DNA of 42,656 nucleotides from a bacterium (GCA_030922375.1 JAVEPB010000225.1:1-42656), one strand, 5' to 3'; positions 1 to 8,025 are shown, counted from the first letter of the stretch. Notes: a model not told the origin generated them from the sequence alone. A program made the numbers and translations.

Positions 1-2139
1 TCCCGTGCCTTGGCGGCGACGGGCCGGACGGCTACCCAAATTCAAATTATCGAGCTCCGCTTCCGGAGTCGCTGCTCGAAAATAGGATATGAATCGTGGG
101 TCCTCGTACACCACCGCACGGTAGTGGGTGCACGCCGTTTCAGAGAGATTCTCCATCATCTTACGCCAAGACGAGGCAGGAGGAATGGGAGAAGAGAGAG
201 TAGCCTGAAGGGAGGCCGAGGTGTAAATTTCGAGGGTGCGAGATGCAATTTCCAGCATTCCGAAGCGGTTTTGAATCACCTCGCCCTGCTGTGTCACACG
301 AAGTCGTCCCTGTACCGAGCCTGGCGGCTGGGCGAGAATTCCCATATACGTGGGACCACCTCCGCGGCCCACGCTCCCACCCCGGCCATGGAAGAGCGTG
401 ACCTGTACCCCAAGATCCTGGCAGACGGCGACAATATCTTCCTGCGCTTTAAAAAGTTCATATGCGGCCGACAAAATTCCGGAATCCTTGGCCGAGTCCG
501 AATAGCCAATCATAATCTGGATGGAACCCTGAATATGACTCCGGTACCAAGGCATCGAGAGAAGTTGCCGCACAGTTTTTCCGGCAGCACGAAGATCCTC
601 AACCGTTTCAAACAGGGGAACCACCGGGAGGAACCCTTGAATCCCAGCTTGGCGCTTTAGAAGCTCTACAACGAGAGTGTCCGAAGGTGCCTTGGCCATG
701 GATATCACGTAGGCCCCGAGGAACTCCGGGCCCAATTCAGACGCTACGGAAAAAGTATCCAAAACATCTTGAATGCGCTCGCTCCCTTTGAAATTGGGTC
801 GGAGCAGAGACCGATGCATCCTAAGCTCTTGAGCAAGAAAGTTGAGGCGCTTCTCCTCGCTCCAATCAGAGAAAAGACCCTCCCCGAGGGACTCAGTGAT
901 GGAATCCATAACCTCTGTGTGCCGGTCCGCCTCCTGGCGCAGGTCCAGTCGGGCTAGGGTGAGACCAAAACAGGAGAGCCGCCGAATCAGGTCCAGGAGT
1001 CTGCCATCAGCGACTGCTTCGGCCCTCGCCTCCTGTAGGGAACGATAGGAAAGCATTAGCGGTTCCATTAGTTCTTCGGCCTTATGGTAGACGTCTGATT
1101 CCACAGCTTGGCGCCCTTCCAATTTTGCCTCGATGGAGGAAATCGAAAGGAGCAGCCGGCTGCGAATTTCTTTCATGAGTTCCCGGTAGGGCTCTCGAAC
1201 TCCTCCGGTGCGCTCCCGGAGTTCTGGGTTGCAAGTAACGAGGGAAAGTTCGTTTTGCAGGGCGTGGACTTCTTGCTCGTATAGATTCAAGGCTACCCAT
1301 TTTGCCTGTAAGCAGACTTCTCGTGTGTTGGCAGGTGTTACGTTGGGATTTCCGTCCCGGTCGCCCCCTGTCCACGTGCAGAAGCGGATAGGAGTAGCGC
1401 CGATTGGCAAGGATTTTCCCATGATTTTCCGGAGTGAATGGTTAAGGGTGCGGAGGAACCGGGGAATTGAGTCCCAGAGTACCCCTTCGAAAAAGGCAAA
1501 ATCTGTCCTCGCCTCATCTATGGGAGTTGGGCGTTGAGACCTGACTTCGTCGGTCAACCAGATTGAGGTGATCTCTCCTCTAAGGGCTTCGTGAAGTTCT
1601 TCCCGCTCCATATGGGTAAGTTCCGACCGGTCTAGCTCCCCTAGAATGGAGGCAATCCGGTTGTGCTTCTGCAAGAGGGTGCGGCGAGCAATCTCGGTCG
1701 GATGGCGGGTGAGAACAAGTTCGACCTGGAGGGAGGAAATTGCTTCGAAAAGTACATCGGGAATTTCGCCCTCAGTGATCAGACGATTGAATGTCTCTTC
1801 GCAGGAACCGGGCTGTGGGGAAGCCTTGGAGTCACGCTGGTAGAAGCGTCGCCTACGAACACGATGGTGCTGCTCGGCGATATTCGCCAGGTTCAGAAAA
1901 TGGCAGAACGAGCGAGCGACAAGATGGGCATTTTCGACAGATAGCTCAGCGAGGTAGCGACTCAGTTCATGAGAATCTTGCTTGTTTCCACTCCGCGCCC
2001 CTTTTGAGAGGGTCCGAACGTGCTCAACCATCTCAAACACGGATTTCCCGGCTTGTTGGGAGATAACATTTCCCAAAAGGGCTCCCAAGAGACGAACGTC
2101 CTGTCGGAGCGCCGAATCCGAATTATTGATATTTCCCAT
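1..2139 (-). CDS. ppc: Phosphoenolpyruvate carboxylase, C-terminus cut by window edge
   Basis: Carboxylates phosphoenolpyruvate to oxaloacetate with bicarbonate, a cytosolic anaplerotic reaction. The minus-strand frame is open from ATG at 2139 to base 1 (713 codons), so about 170-230 residues are missing beyond the edge compared with the usual 880-940. An in-frame TGA at 2160-2158 fixes the start. Signatures seen in order: HPTEIARR with catalytic His146, GGDRDGNPNVT at about 258, GYSDSAKDSG at about 545, FHGRGGSVGRGGGP at about 583, and GSRPARR at about 702. All are diagnostic of bacterial-type PEPC and every key residue is intact. No strong Shine-Dalgarno precedes the ATG. Third codon positions are mixed rather than GC-rich, unlike the next genes, which suggests a different origin or selection. 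Identification is very secure. Confidence 0.96.
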   Translation of the reverse strand, partial: MGNINNSDSALRQDVRLLGALLGNVISQQAGKSVFEMVEHVRTLSKGARSGNKQDSHELSRYLAELSVENAHLVARSFCHFLNLANIAEQHHRVRRRRFYQRDSKASPQPGSCEETFNRLITEGEIPDVLFEAISSLQVELVLTRHPTEIARRTLLQKHNRIASILGELDRSELTHMEREELHEALRGEITSIWLTDEVRSQRPTPIDEARTDFAFFEGVLWDSIPRFLRTLNHSLRKIMGKSLPIGATPIRFCTWTGGDRDGNPNVTPANTREVCLQAKWVALNLYEQEVHALQNELSLVTCNPELRERTGGVREPYRELMKEIRSRLLLSISSIEAKLEGRQAVESDVYHKAEELMEPLMLSYRSLQEARAEAVADGRLLDLIRRLSCFGLTLARLDLRQEADRHTEVMDSITESLGEGLFSDWSEEKRLNFLAQELRMHRSLLRPNFKGSERIQDVLDTFSVASELGPEFLGAYVISMAKAPSDTLVVELLKRQAGIQGFLPVVPLFETVEDLRAAGKTVRQLLSMPWYRSHIQGSIQIMIGYSDSAKDSGILSAAYELFKAQEDIVAVCQDLGVQVTLFHGRGGSVGRGGGPTYMGILAQPPGSVQGRLRVTQQGEVIQNRFGMLEIASRTLEIYTSASLQATLSSPIPPASSWRKMMENLSETACTHYRAVVYEDPRFISYFRAATPEAELDNLNLGSRPARRRQGTG

Positions 2140-2207
2140 ATTGGTGTCTCTGGTGATTCAATGGATTATTGCTTCTGATTCACGCTCCGCATAAACTCCC
2201 CCTACCC

Positions 2208-2226
2208 GCACAACGCAAGGTTGTGC
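2208..2226. promoter_or_regulatory. 7-bp inverted repeat upstream of ppc
   Basis: GCACAAC, five spacer bases, then GTTGTGC: a perfect inverted repeat 69 bases upstream of the ppc ATG. It could be an operator for a dimeric regulator or an RNA hairpin in the ppc leader. It is followed on the plus strand by a T-rich run, but no plus-strand gene lies upstream, so a terminator role is less likely. Confidence 0.4.
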
Positions 2227-2484
2227 TTTCTTCTAGGAGTTGTATCACTTCCTTCGCCGCCTCAGAAACTAAAGACGAACTCTTAAGCCTTTGGGCTAAT
2301 TCAGGCGGTATTCTACAAATGTGGTGAATTCTGAGGTGGGCGATTATCACAAGAAAAAAACTATAAGAATTGGGAGTGGCCTACCCTCGGAAGACCGATA
2401 CCAATATCAGCCTGAGCCCGGCAATCCTTACGGGAGGGCAGTTGCTACCCTACTTTTCAGGTCTGAGTTCCTGGGCGGATTCCA

Positions 2485-2499
2485 ATCCCGTTTCGGGAT
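2485..2499 (+). other. Short perfect hairpin in the thrC leader
   Basis: ATCCCG, loop TTT, CGGGAT, ending 33 bases before the threonine synthase start and 22 bases before its AGGAG ribosome binding site. It is a stable small stem that could influence leader folding. No U-tract follows, so it is not an intrinsic terminator. Confidence 0.35.
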
Positions 2500-2532
2500 G
2501 GACCCCTGCCGGCGAGACGAAAAGGAGTCAGG

Positions 2533-3753
2533 ATGAGCGGTTACTCCGCGCTGATGGAACTTGAGTGCTCAAAAACGGGCGAGAGATTCCCGGTGGACTC
2601 GTTGCGCAACCTGAGCCCGGCGGGCGCGCCCCTTCTGGCGCGCTACGATCTCGAGGCCGCCGCCCGGACCCTGCGCCCGGGGGCACTGGCGGACCGGCGG
2701 GCGGACATGTGGCGCTACCACGAGCTTTTGCCCGCGCCCTCCGAGGAGGCTGTCGTCTCCCTCGGCGAGGGGATGACCCCCCTCCTCGAGGCCCCCCGCC
2801 TGGGCGCCAGATTGGGCCTGAGCCGGCTCTACATCAAGGACGAGGGAAAAAATCCGACGGGCAGCTTCAAGGCGCGGGGGATGTCCGCCGCCGTCTCGAT
2901 GGCCCGCCTTCTTGGGGCGGGAAAAATCGCCGTTCCCACGGCGGGAAACGCGGGGGGCGCCGCCGCCGCATACGCCGCCCGCGCGGGGCTCGAGGCCCAT
3001 ATTTTCGTCCCGGCGGACGCGCCCGCCGTACACAAGGCCGAGTGCGTTCTGGCCGGAGCGAATGTGACCGAGGTGCGCGGCACCATCTACCATTGCGGGG
3101 CCCTGGTCGCCCGGCGGGGGCCCGGCGAGGGCTGGTTCGACCTGTCCACCTTCAAGGAGCCCTACCGCGCCGAGGGAAAAAAGACGATGGCCTTCGAGCT
3201 TTTCGAGCAGTTGAACGAAGAGCTTCCAGACGCCATTGTGTATCCCACCGGCGGAGGCACCGGCCTGGTCGCGATGTGGAAGGCTTTCGGCGAGATGGAG
3301 GCGATCGGGTGGATCGGCCCGGAGCGGCCGCGCATGATCTCGGTCCAGGCCGAGGGGTGCGCTCCCCTGGTGAGGGCGCTAGAGGCAGGCCGGAACGAGG
3401 CCGGGCGTTGGGAAAACCCGACGACGCGGGTTTCGGGGCTGCGCGCCCCCAAGGTGCTCGCCGACACCCTGTGCCTCGAGGCGATTCGCGAGAGCGGCGG
3501 CACGGCGGCGGCGGTACCCGACGAGGCGATGTTCGAGGCCCAGCGCGAGGCCGGGGCCACCGAGGGCGTGCCGGTATGCCCCGAAGGAGCGGCCTGTGTC
3601 GCCGCCCTCCGGACGCTCCGGGAGCGCGGCGCGGTGGGCGCGGACGAACGCATCGTGATGTTCAACACCGCCACGGCGATTAAATACGCCGACATGGCCG
3701 CCGCGGAGTGCCCGATCGTGGATCCGTTGCCGGAGCGGGAGGAGACCGGATGA
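2533..3753 (+). CDS. thrC: Threonine synthase
   Basis: PLP-dependent fold-type II enzyme that converts O-phosphohomoserine to threonine, the last step of threonine synthesis, in the cytosol. The 406-residue product has an N-terminal segment starting with Cys-containing LECSKTGE, then the PLP-lysine motif NPTGSFKARG (Lys113 forms the Schiff base), an AGNAGGAAAAYAARAG segment for phosphate contact, and the glycine-rich PTGGGTG loop near 240. The length fits the archaeal/Thermus-type short threonine synthases. AGGAG at 2522-2526 is well placed before the ATG. Its stop overlaps the next start (ATGA), so translation is probably coupled to the pterin gene. Strong GC bias at third positions. A related threonine dehydratase-like activity cannot be excluded from sequence alone. 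Confidence 0.9.
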   Translation: MSGYSALMELECSKTGERFPVDSLRNLSPAGAPLLARYDLEAAARTLRPGALADRRADMWRYHELLPAPSEEAVVSLGEGMTPLLEAPRLGARLGLSRLYIKDEGKNPTGSFKARGMSAAVSMARLLGAGKIAVPTAGNAGGAAAAYAARAGLEAHIFVPADAPAVHKAECVLAGANVTEVRGTIYHCGALVARRGPGEGWFDLSTFKEPYRAEGKKTMAFELFEQLNEELPDAIVYPTGGGTGLVAMWKAFGEMEAIGWIGPERPRMISVQAEGCAPLVRALEAGRNEAGRWENPTTRVSGLRAPKVLADTLCLEAIRESGGTAAAVPDEAMFEAQREAGATEGVPVCPEGAACVAALRTLRERGAVGADERIVMFNTATAIKYADMAAAECPIVDPLPEREETG

Positions 3754-4163
3754 TGGAGATCACCCGCCGCGAGGAGTTCAGCGCGGCGCACCGTCTGTTT
3801 AATCCCGATTTCACGGACGAGAAAAACGAGGCCCTCTACGGCCCCTGCGCAAACCCGCACTACCACGGGCATAACTACGTATTCGAGGTGACCCTCCGAG
3901 GCCCCGTGGACCCTCGGACGGGGATGACCTACAACCTCGCCGATTTGAAAGAGATCATGCGCCGCGAGGTCGTCGAGAAGGTGGATCATAAAAATCTCAA
4001 CGAGGACGCCGCCGATTTCATGAAAAAACGAATTCCGACGGCGGAGAATCTCGCCGTATCCATCTGGGAGCGGATCGAAGCGCATATCGAGTGCGGACTC
4101 CTTCACCGGGTCCGACTTTTCGAGAACGAGCGAAATTTCGTCGATTACTACGGGGAGCGATAG
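3750..4163 (+). CDS. 6-pyruvoyltetrahydropterin / 6-carboxytetrahydropterin synthase
   Basis: A 137-residue PTPS/QueD-family zinc enzyme acting on 7,8-dihydroneopterin triphosphate. Zinc ligands are His14 (SAAHRL) and His39 and His41 (HYHGHNY). The catalytic residues are Cys33 (GPCANP) and the Asp79-His80 pair (DHKNLN), with a C-terminal ENERNFVDYYGE segment. The CANPHYHGHNY spacing, the NLADLK stretch and the DHKNL and ENERN motifs resemble the eukaryotic tetrahydrobiopterin enzyme more than E. coli QueD. I chose ATG 3750, which overlaps the thrC stop and follows GGAGG at 3738-3742; ATG 3753 is equally possible. A reductase gene follows after one base. It could therefore serve tetrahydropterin synthesis rather than queuosine, since no other que gene is in the window. 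Confidence 0.88.
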   Translation: MMEITRREEFSAAHRLFNPDFTDEKNEALYGPCANPHYHGHNYVFEVTLRGPVDPRTGMTYNLADLKEIMRREVVEKVDHKNLNEDAADFMKKRIPTAENLAVSIWERIEAHIECGLLHRVRLFENERNFVDYYGER

Positions 4164-4164
4164 G

Positions 4165-4896
4165 ATGGGGGGTGAAGGCGTGAGGGGCCTCGCGGGCAAA
4201 CGCGTGGTTCTCACCGGCGCCTCTCGGGGTATTGGCCGCGCCTGTGCCCTTCGGCTGGCCGGTGGGGGCGCGTGCATTCTTGCCGTCGCCCGAGGGGGCG
4301 AGGCGCTGGACGCCCTGGCCGGTGAGGCGGCGGAGCTGCCGGGCCGGATCTTCCCCTATCCCGGCGATGTGACCGACGAAACGGGAGCCGAGGCGCTGGC
4401 CGAGGAAGCCGGAAAGCGGCTCGGTGGTGTGGACGCCTTGGTGAATAACGCGGGCGCCGCCGTTTTCCGGGAGATTGAGGCTCTTTCCCCGGAGGATTTC
4501 GACGCTACGCTCGCGGTTTGCCTGAAAGCCCCCTATTTGCTCACGCGCTCGCTCGCGCCCCTCCTCGAGAAATCGGGCGGGGATGTCATCAATATTTCCT
4601 CCATCGCCGCCGTGGACGGTTTTTCGGGGGGAGCGGCCTATTGCGCCGCGAAGGCGGGGCTCGAGGGTCTCTCCCGGGCGCTGGTCCAGGAGCTTCGGCC
4701 CAGGGGGATCAGGGTGACCATCCTTCGCCCCGGCGCCACCGCCACTCGCATGTGGGAAGGCATTCCGGGGGAGTTCGACGCATCGAAAATGATCCCGCCC
4801 GGGGTGGTCGCTGAGTCGCTGGAATACGTTTTGACCCTGTCCAGGGAGGCTTGGACGGAGACGCTGGTTCTCTACCCTCCGGGGGGAAAGGTATAA
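4165..4896 (+). CDS. Short-chain dehydrogenase/reductase, sepiapterin reductase candidate
   Basis: A 243-residue classical SDR. The Rossmann NAD(P) motif TGASRGIG is at 17-24, NNAG at 94-97, and the catalytic triad is Ser145/146, Tyr159 and Lys163 (YCAAK). A GATATRMW stretch resembles the usual PG-x-x-x-T segment. An Arg in the glycine-rich loop leaves NADPH possible. It starts one base after the pterin synthase stop; GTG 4180 is an alternative start with its own GGTGAAGG. Position directly after a eukaryote-like PTPS suggests a reductase of 6-pyruvoyltetrahydropterin or sepiapterin. That substrate is inferred from context only, and a 3-oxoacyl-ACP reductase-like role is the default alternative. 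Confidence 0.85.
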   Translation: MGGEGVRGLAGKRVVLTGASRGIGRACALRLAGGGACILAVARGGEALDALAGEAAELPGRIFPYPGDVTDETGAEALAEEAGKRLGGVDALVNNAGAAVFREIEALSPEDFDATLAVCLKAPYLLTRSLAPLLEKSGGDVINISSIAAVDGFSGGAAYCAAKAGLEGLSRALVQELRPRGIRVTILRPGATATRMWEGIPGEFDASKMIPPGVVAESLEYVLTLSREAWTETLVLYPPGGKV

Positions 4897-4973
4897 ACCC
4901 CATGAAAACAGAGAATTCAGGGATTGAGCTATCGCGGCTTTCCCCTCATAATAGAGGAAAGTTCCGGGGCTGT

Positions 4974-4999
4974 GGCCAGCCCGGCCATTCGCTGGCCGG
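4974..4999 (+). promoter_or_regulatory. Two overlapping, mutually exclusive hairpins upstream of motA
   Basis: GGCCAGC (4974-4980) pairs with GCTGGCC (4991-4997), while CCGGCCA (4981-4987) pairs with TGGCCGG (4993-4999) around a TTCGC loop. Both stems are perfect 7-mers that share bases, so only one can form at a time. They lie in the 166-base gap before motA. Such alternatives can act in attenuation, but no U-tract follows, so function is uncertain. Confidence 0.4.
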
Positions 5000-5062
5000 T
5001 GCGGGGGTGATTGTTTGATCCGGAATCCGCCCATTGGTTCTTGATGAGGAGATTCAGTACTC

Positions 5063-5864
5063 GTGTCCACCGCGATCGGTATCCTAGTGGGTGGGGGGCC
5101 TGCTTTTCTACGCTATCCTTTCCCAGGGCGGCATCGGAATTTTCTACGACCCCGGATCGATCATGATCGTCGGCGGGGGTACGCTTGCGGCGGTCCTCAT
5201 CTCCTTTCCTCTGCAGCGCGTCGTCGGTGTGTTCAAGATTCTGAAGAACGTCTTCGGGCGCGAGATTTCGGATGCTGGCGCCTATATCGCCGCCGTGGTC
5301 CGGCTGGCCCACAAGGCCCGGAAGGAATCAATCCTCAGCCTTCAGAACAACGCCCAGAAGGTCAATAACCGGATCATGCGCATGGGGCTTCAGCTGGTCA
5401 TCGACGGCCAGCCGCCCGAGATCGTCCGCGCGGTGATGGAGACCGAACTCGACGGCCTTCTGTCGCGCCACGACGAGGGCGCGCGCATTTTCAAATCCAT
5501 GGGGCGTTTCTCACCGGCCTTCGGGCTGATCGGCACCCTGATCGGACTGATTTCGATGCTGCGCTCCCTCTCGGGCGGCACCGAGAACCTCGGCCCCGGG
5601 ATGGCGGTCGCGCTGGTGACGACGTTCTACGGCGCCCTCACCTCGAATCTTTTTTTCCTGCCGATCGCCGATAAACTCGAAAACCGCTCCGAGAAGGAAG
5701 TCCAGCAAGTGCGGATTATCATCGAGGGGATCCTGATGATCCAGGAGGGCGGAAACCCAAGGCTGATCGAGCAGAAGCTGAACGCGCATCTCGAGCCCGA
5801 ACAGCGGATTCAGCACTTCGAGCGGATGCTCCGCCGCGAGAAGGGCGCGCAGGCGCAGGGGTAA
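5063..5864 (+). CDS. motA: Flagellar stator protein MotA, apparent frameshift near N-terminus
   Basis: MotA/PomA is the four-helix inner-membrane stator subunit that with MotB forms the ion channel driving flagellar rotation. GTG 5063, after GAGGAGA at 5046-5052, opens with STAIGILVGG. The frame then breaks in a G6 tract at 5093-5098, and the rest continues in another frame from about 5091 to 5864 (257 codons). That part has GSIMIVGGGTLAAVLISFP, a cytoplasmic loop with ISDAGAYIAAV, and the paired helices SPAFGLIGTLIGLISML and GPGMAVALVTTFYGALTSN. Removing one G restores a smooth 266-residue MotA. The lesion may be a sequencing error, a phase-variable tract or recent decay. If translation began at GTG 5091, part of the first helix would be lost. 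Confidence 0.85.
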
Positions 5865-5870
5865 TAAGCC

Positions 5871-6563
5871 ATGTCCAATTCGCCTCCTCCAGTGCCACCG
5901 GTCAAAAAAGAAGATCCTCCCGCCGAATGGCTCATGACCTTCGGCGATATGATGGCGCTTCTCCTGACGTTTTTCGTTCTTCTGATCGGGATATCGAGTC
6001 CCGACCCCGGGAAGTTCGACTAGGCCATGAAATCGATCGCCGACGCACTCGGCGCCGCGCCGGTTTCGACGGAGACCCTGATGGTCGCCGAGAAAGAATC
6101 GGAGGCGTCTTTTGAAAATTTGGGAAGCCAGGTCAAGGAAATCATCAACGAAGGAAACATGCAGGACGTCGTCGAGGTCGAAGTCAACGAGAAGGGAATC
6201 GTCTTGAACATCGTGGGCGGCGCCCTTTTCAAGTCCGGCGGGGCCAGGGTGACGAAGGGCATCAAGCCGCTGATCCTCGAAGTGGGGCTCATGGTAAAGA
6301 AGCTTCCCTATAAAATCATCGTCGAGGGGCACACCGACAGCTCGAAAACCAGGGGCGGGCGGTATCCCTCAAACTGGGAGTTGTCCGCCGCCCGCGCGGC
6401 CGCGGTGGTGCGGGTGATGGTGGAGGAGGCGGGTGTGGGTCCCGAAAGATTTTCGGCCGTCGGTTTCGCCGAGTTCAGGCCCTTGTATGCCCAGACCAAG
6501 GCGAACCGGGCCAAGAACCGCAGGGTGGAGATCATCATCTCCAGAGAGGGGCAGGGCAGTTGA
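5871..6563 (+). CDS. motB: Flagellar stator protein MotB, interrupted by in-frame TAG
   Basis: MotB anchors the stator to peptidoglycan and carries the ion-binding aspartate. ATG 5871 begins a 50-residue segment with Pro-rich N-terminus, EWLMTFGDMMALLL and a single membrane helix (the Asp in GDMM is the expected ion-binding residue), ending at TAG 6021-6023. The same frame resumes with AMKSIADALG at 6024 and runs to 6563. It covers the linker and an OmpA-like peptidoglycan-binding domain with VEGHTDSS, LSAARA and KNRRVEIII. One base change from GAG, CAG or TAC would give a normal 230-residue MotB. The open part from ATG 6027 (178 codons) alone would lack the membrane anchor. It starts 6 bases after motA in the same operon. 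Confidence 0.85.
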
Positions 6564-7240
6564 GTCTCGATTCCCGGATGAATTTTTCAGATGACAGCGC
6601 GGATGCCGAGGGCGGGTTTTTTGCGGATATCTTTAAGGAAAAGTTCAATTTCTGGCAAAAAGGAGTGGCCAACCGCTCGTTTTCGCGGGTGGAGGTGTCC
6701 TTTCCCTGCCAGTTTGCGGTAATTTCCGAAAAGGAGTTCAATTCGCTCTATTCCGCCTACATGGCCACCCCGACGCGCGGCCGCGGTAGCCCGGTCCCGG
6801 AGGTCCCGAAGGCGTCCCCGAAAGAGGATTCCGGAAAGATGGCCGGAGCGATTATGGAAAGGCTCGACCGCATCGAGGAGAAACTCGACCGGCTTCTCGG
6901 GGCCCCGCTGATTGATGCGCGCCAGGCCGTCCGGATTCCGGCCAGACCGTCAATGGAAACGGGCCACGTCCGGGACATCTCCGGCGGCGGGATACTACTG
7001 GGCTCGCCCGGGGTTTTCGGCCAGGGCGATTTTTTGAATATCATGATTAATATTCGCGACCCCTATCCGATGTATATTGAGGCGTTGGGGCGGGTGGTCC
7101 GTCTTCTTCCTCCACTGGTGGATTCGCTCAACGAGTCGGCTTGTGAGTTCGCCGGCATACACGAAGAGGATCGGGAGGAAGTAAGCTCTTTTGTGAAAAG
7201 GCAACAGCGCGAGTTGGCGCGCGTTCGTCAAATCGACTAA
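6560..7240 (+). CDS. PilZ-domain protein, first of a tandem pair
   Basis: A 226-residue cytosolic protein. FSRVEVSFPCQFAV at about 42-55 resembles the opening strand of PilZ-like domains. A variable linker with a short amphipathic helix follows (AIMERLDRIEEKLDRLL), then VRDISGGGILL at about 138, the classic D-x-S-x-x-G core of PilZ domains that bind cyclic di-GMP. A strong RxxxR element is not obvious, so nucleotide binding is unproven. The TTG start overlaps the motB stop (TTGA); ATG 6578 is an alternative. Location after motAB suggests a YcgR-like role linking second-messenger level to the flagellar motor. The layout (FP-strand, helix, D-x-S core, DREE tail) matches the next gene. Confidence 0.72.
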   Translation: MSLDSRMNFSDDSADAEGGFFADIFKEKFNFWQKGVANRSFSRVEVSFPCQFAVISEKEFNSLYSAYMATPTRGRGSPVPEVPKASPKEDSGKMAGAIMERLDRIEEKLDRLLGAPLIDARQAVRIPARPSMETGHVRDISGGGILLGSPGVFGQGDFLNIMINIRDPYPMYIEALGRVVRLLPPLVDSLNESACEFAGIHEEDREEVSSFVKRQQRELARVRQID

Positions 7241-7258
7241 CAAACCGGGAATCGAAAA

Positions 7259-7894
7259 ATGGCCAATGAAGATTTCGAAACGTTAGGACAGGACAGCGGG
7301 CAGGCCCGGAACACCGCCCGGACAGCCGAAAGATTTCCAATCGAGTACGAAATTATCACGGACAAGGAACTTCAGCTCCTCAAGCCGATGTACCTTGATG
7401 CGCGCACCTCGGAGCGCTCGGACGGCCCGGGCGGCGGCGCCGATGCGTTCATGGCGATGGGCGTTCCCCCGGCGCAGATTATGATGTTCCAGCAGACCAT
7501 GCGCGCCTTCAAATCGCTCGAGGACAAGCTCGACGAGGTTCTCAAGGCGACGGGCGCTTCGCCCGAGGACGCGAAGAAGTTGAACAAAGCGATGTGCGTG
7601 GACATTTCGGCCGGCGGGATGAGGATGATCACCGCCCAGAAGGTGAAGCGGGGCGCCTTAGCGAAACTGGTGCTCACCCTTCCGCCGCTTCACCCGGTCA
7701 TCGTCGTGGCGGTCGGAAAAATCGTAAAGGCCAGCCCGATTCGGCTTTCCTCGGGCAAGCGGGCGATGGAGACGGCGATAGCGTTTGAGGTGATCAACGA
7801 GGACGACCGCGAGGAAATCGTCGCCTACAGCTTCAAACGGCAACGGCAGGAAGCTGCGAGAAACCTCGCCACGGACGACGACGACGATTACTAG
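7259..7894 (+). CDS. PilZ-domain protein, second of a tandem pair
   Basis: A 211-residue protein with the same architecture as its upstream neighbour: ERFPIEYEIITDKELQLL near the N-terminus, a helical segment (FKSLEDKLDEVLKATG), CVDISAGGMRMI at about 117, a GKIVKASPIR strand and a closing DDREEIVAYSFKRQRQE helix. It ends with an acidic run of six Asp plus Tyr. The matching DREE-SFKRQ endings support an ancient duplication. It begins 18 bases after the first PilZ gene in the motAB operon, and the operon appears to end at a hairpin near 7956. Likely a cyclic di-GMP or motor-interaction protein; the exact partner is unknown. Confidence 0.7.
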   Translation: MANEDFETLGQDSGQARNTARTAERFPIEYEIITDKELQLLKPMYLDARTSERSDGPGGGADAFMAMGVPPAQIMMFQQTMRAFKSLEDKLDEVLKATGASPEDAKKLNKAMCVDISAGGMRMITAQKVKRGALAKLVLTLPPLHPVIVVAVGKIVKASPIRLSSGKRAMETAIAFEVINEDDREEIVAYSFKRQRQEAARNLATDDDDDY

Positions 7895-7955
7895 AGAATT
7901 CTTTCCCGTTTGGCGAACCCTTTTCGAAATCGAACTAACCGAATCATTTGGACGG

Positions 7956-7982
7956 CGCCCGCCCCTTGGGAGCGGGCGTTTA
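7956..7982 (+). terminator. Intrinsic terminator after the mot-pilZ operon
   Basis: CGCCCGC (7956-7962) and GCGGGCG (7972-7978) form a perfect 7-bp GC stem with a 9-base loop, followed by TTTA. It lies 61 bases after the second PilZ gene and just before the ferredoxin gene. The U-tract is short, so termination may be partial. Confidence 0.55.
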
Positions 7983-8025
7983 TGAACCGGGCCGTCCGGA
8001 GAGACGCGCCCGGAGGAGCAATGAA

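Larger units (their letters stand above)
2140..2532. other. Divergent intergenic region, ppc / thrC
   Basis: This 393-base region separates the divergent ppc and threonine synthase genes and is richer in AT than the genes to its right. I see no credible gene in it. It holds a 7-bp inverted repeat (2208-2226), a short perfect hairpin (2485-2499), and a longer potential fold in which CCTGA near 2412 could pair with TCAGG near 2457. I compared it by eye with SAM, TPP and cobalamin riboswitch signatures and found no convincing match. Confidence 0.6.

Noticed and set aside
2390..2480. Riboswitch upstream of thrC
   Set aside because: CCCGGCAATCC recalls part of a SAM-I aptamer, but the remaining conserved blocks are absent or out of order.
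2569..3093. Long minus-strand open frames across thrC
   Set aside because: They mirror a high-GC coding gene, have no ribosome binding site and no recognisable motif; the plus frame carries the full threonine synthase signature.
4018..5070. A 350-codon minus-strand frame opposite the pterin and SDR genes
   Set aside because: It is antisense to two clearly coding genes in GC-rich sequence and has Arg/Pro/Gly-rich composition typical of shadows.
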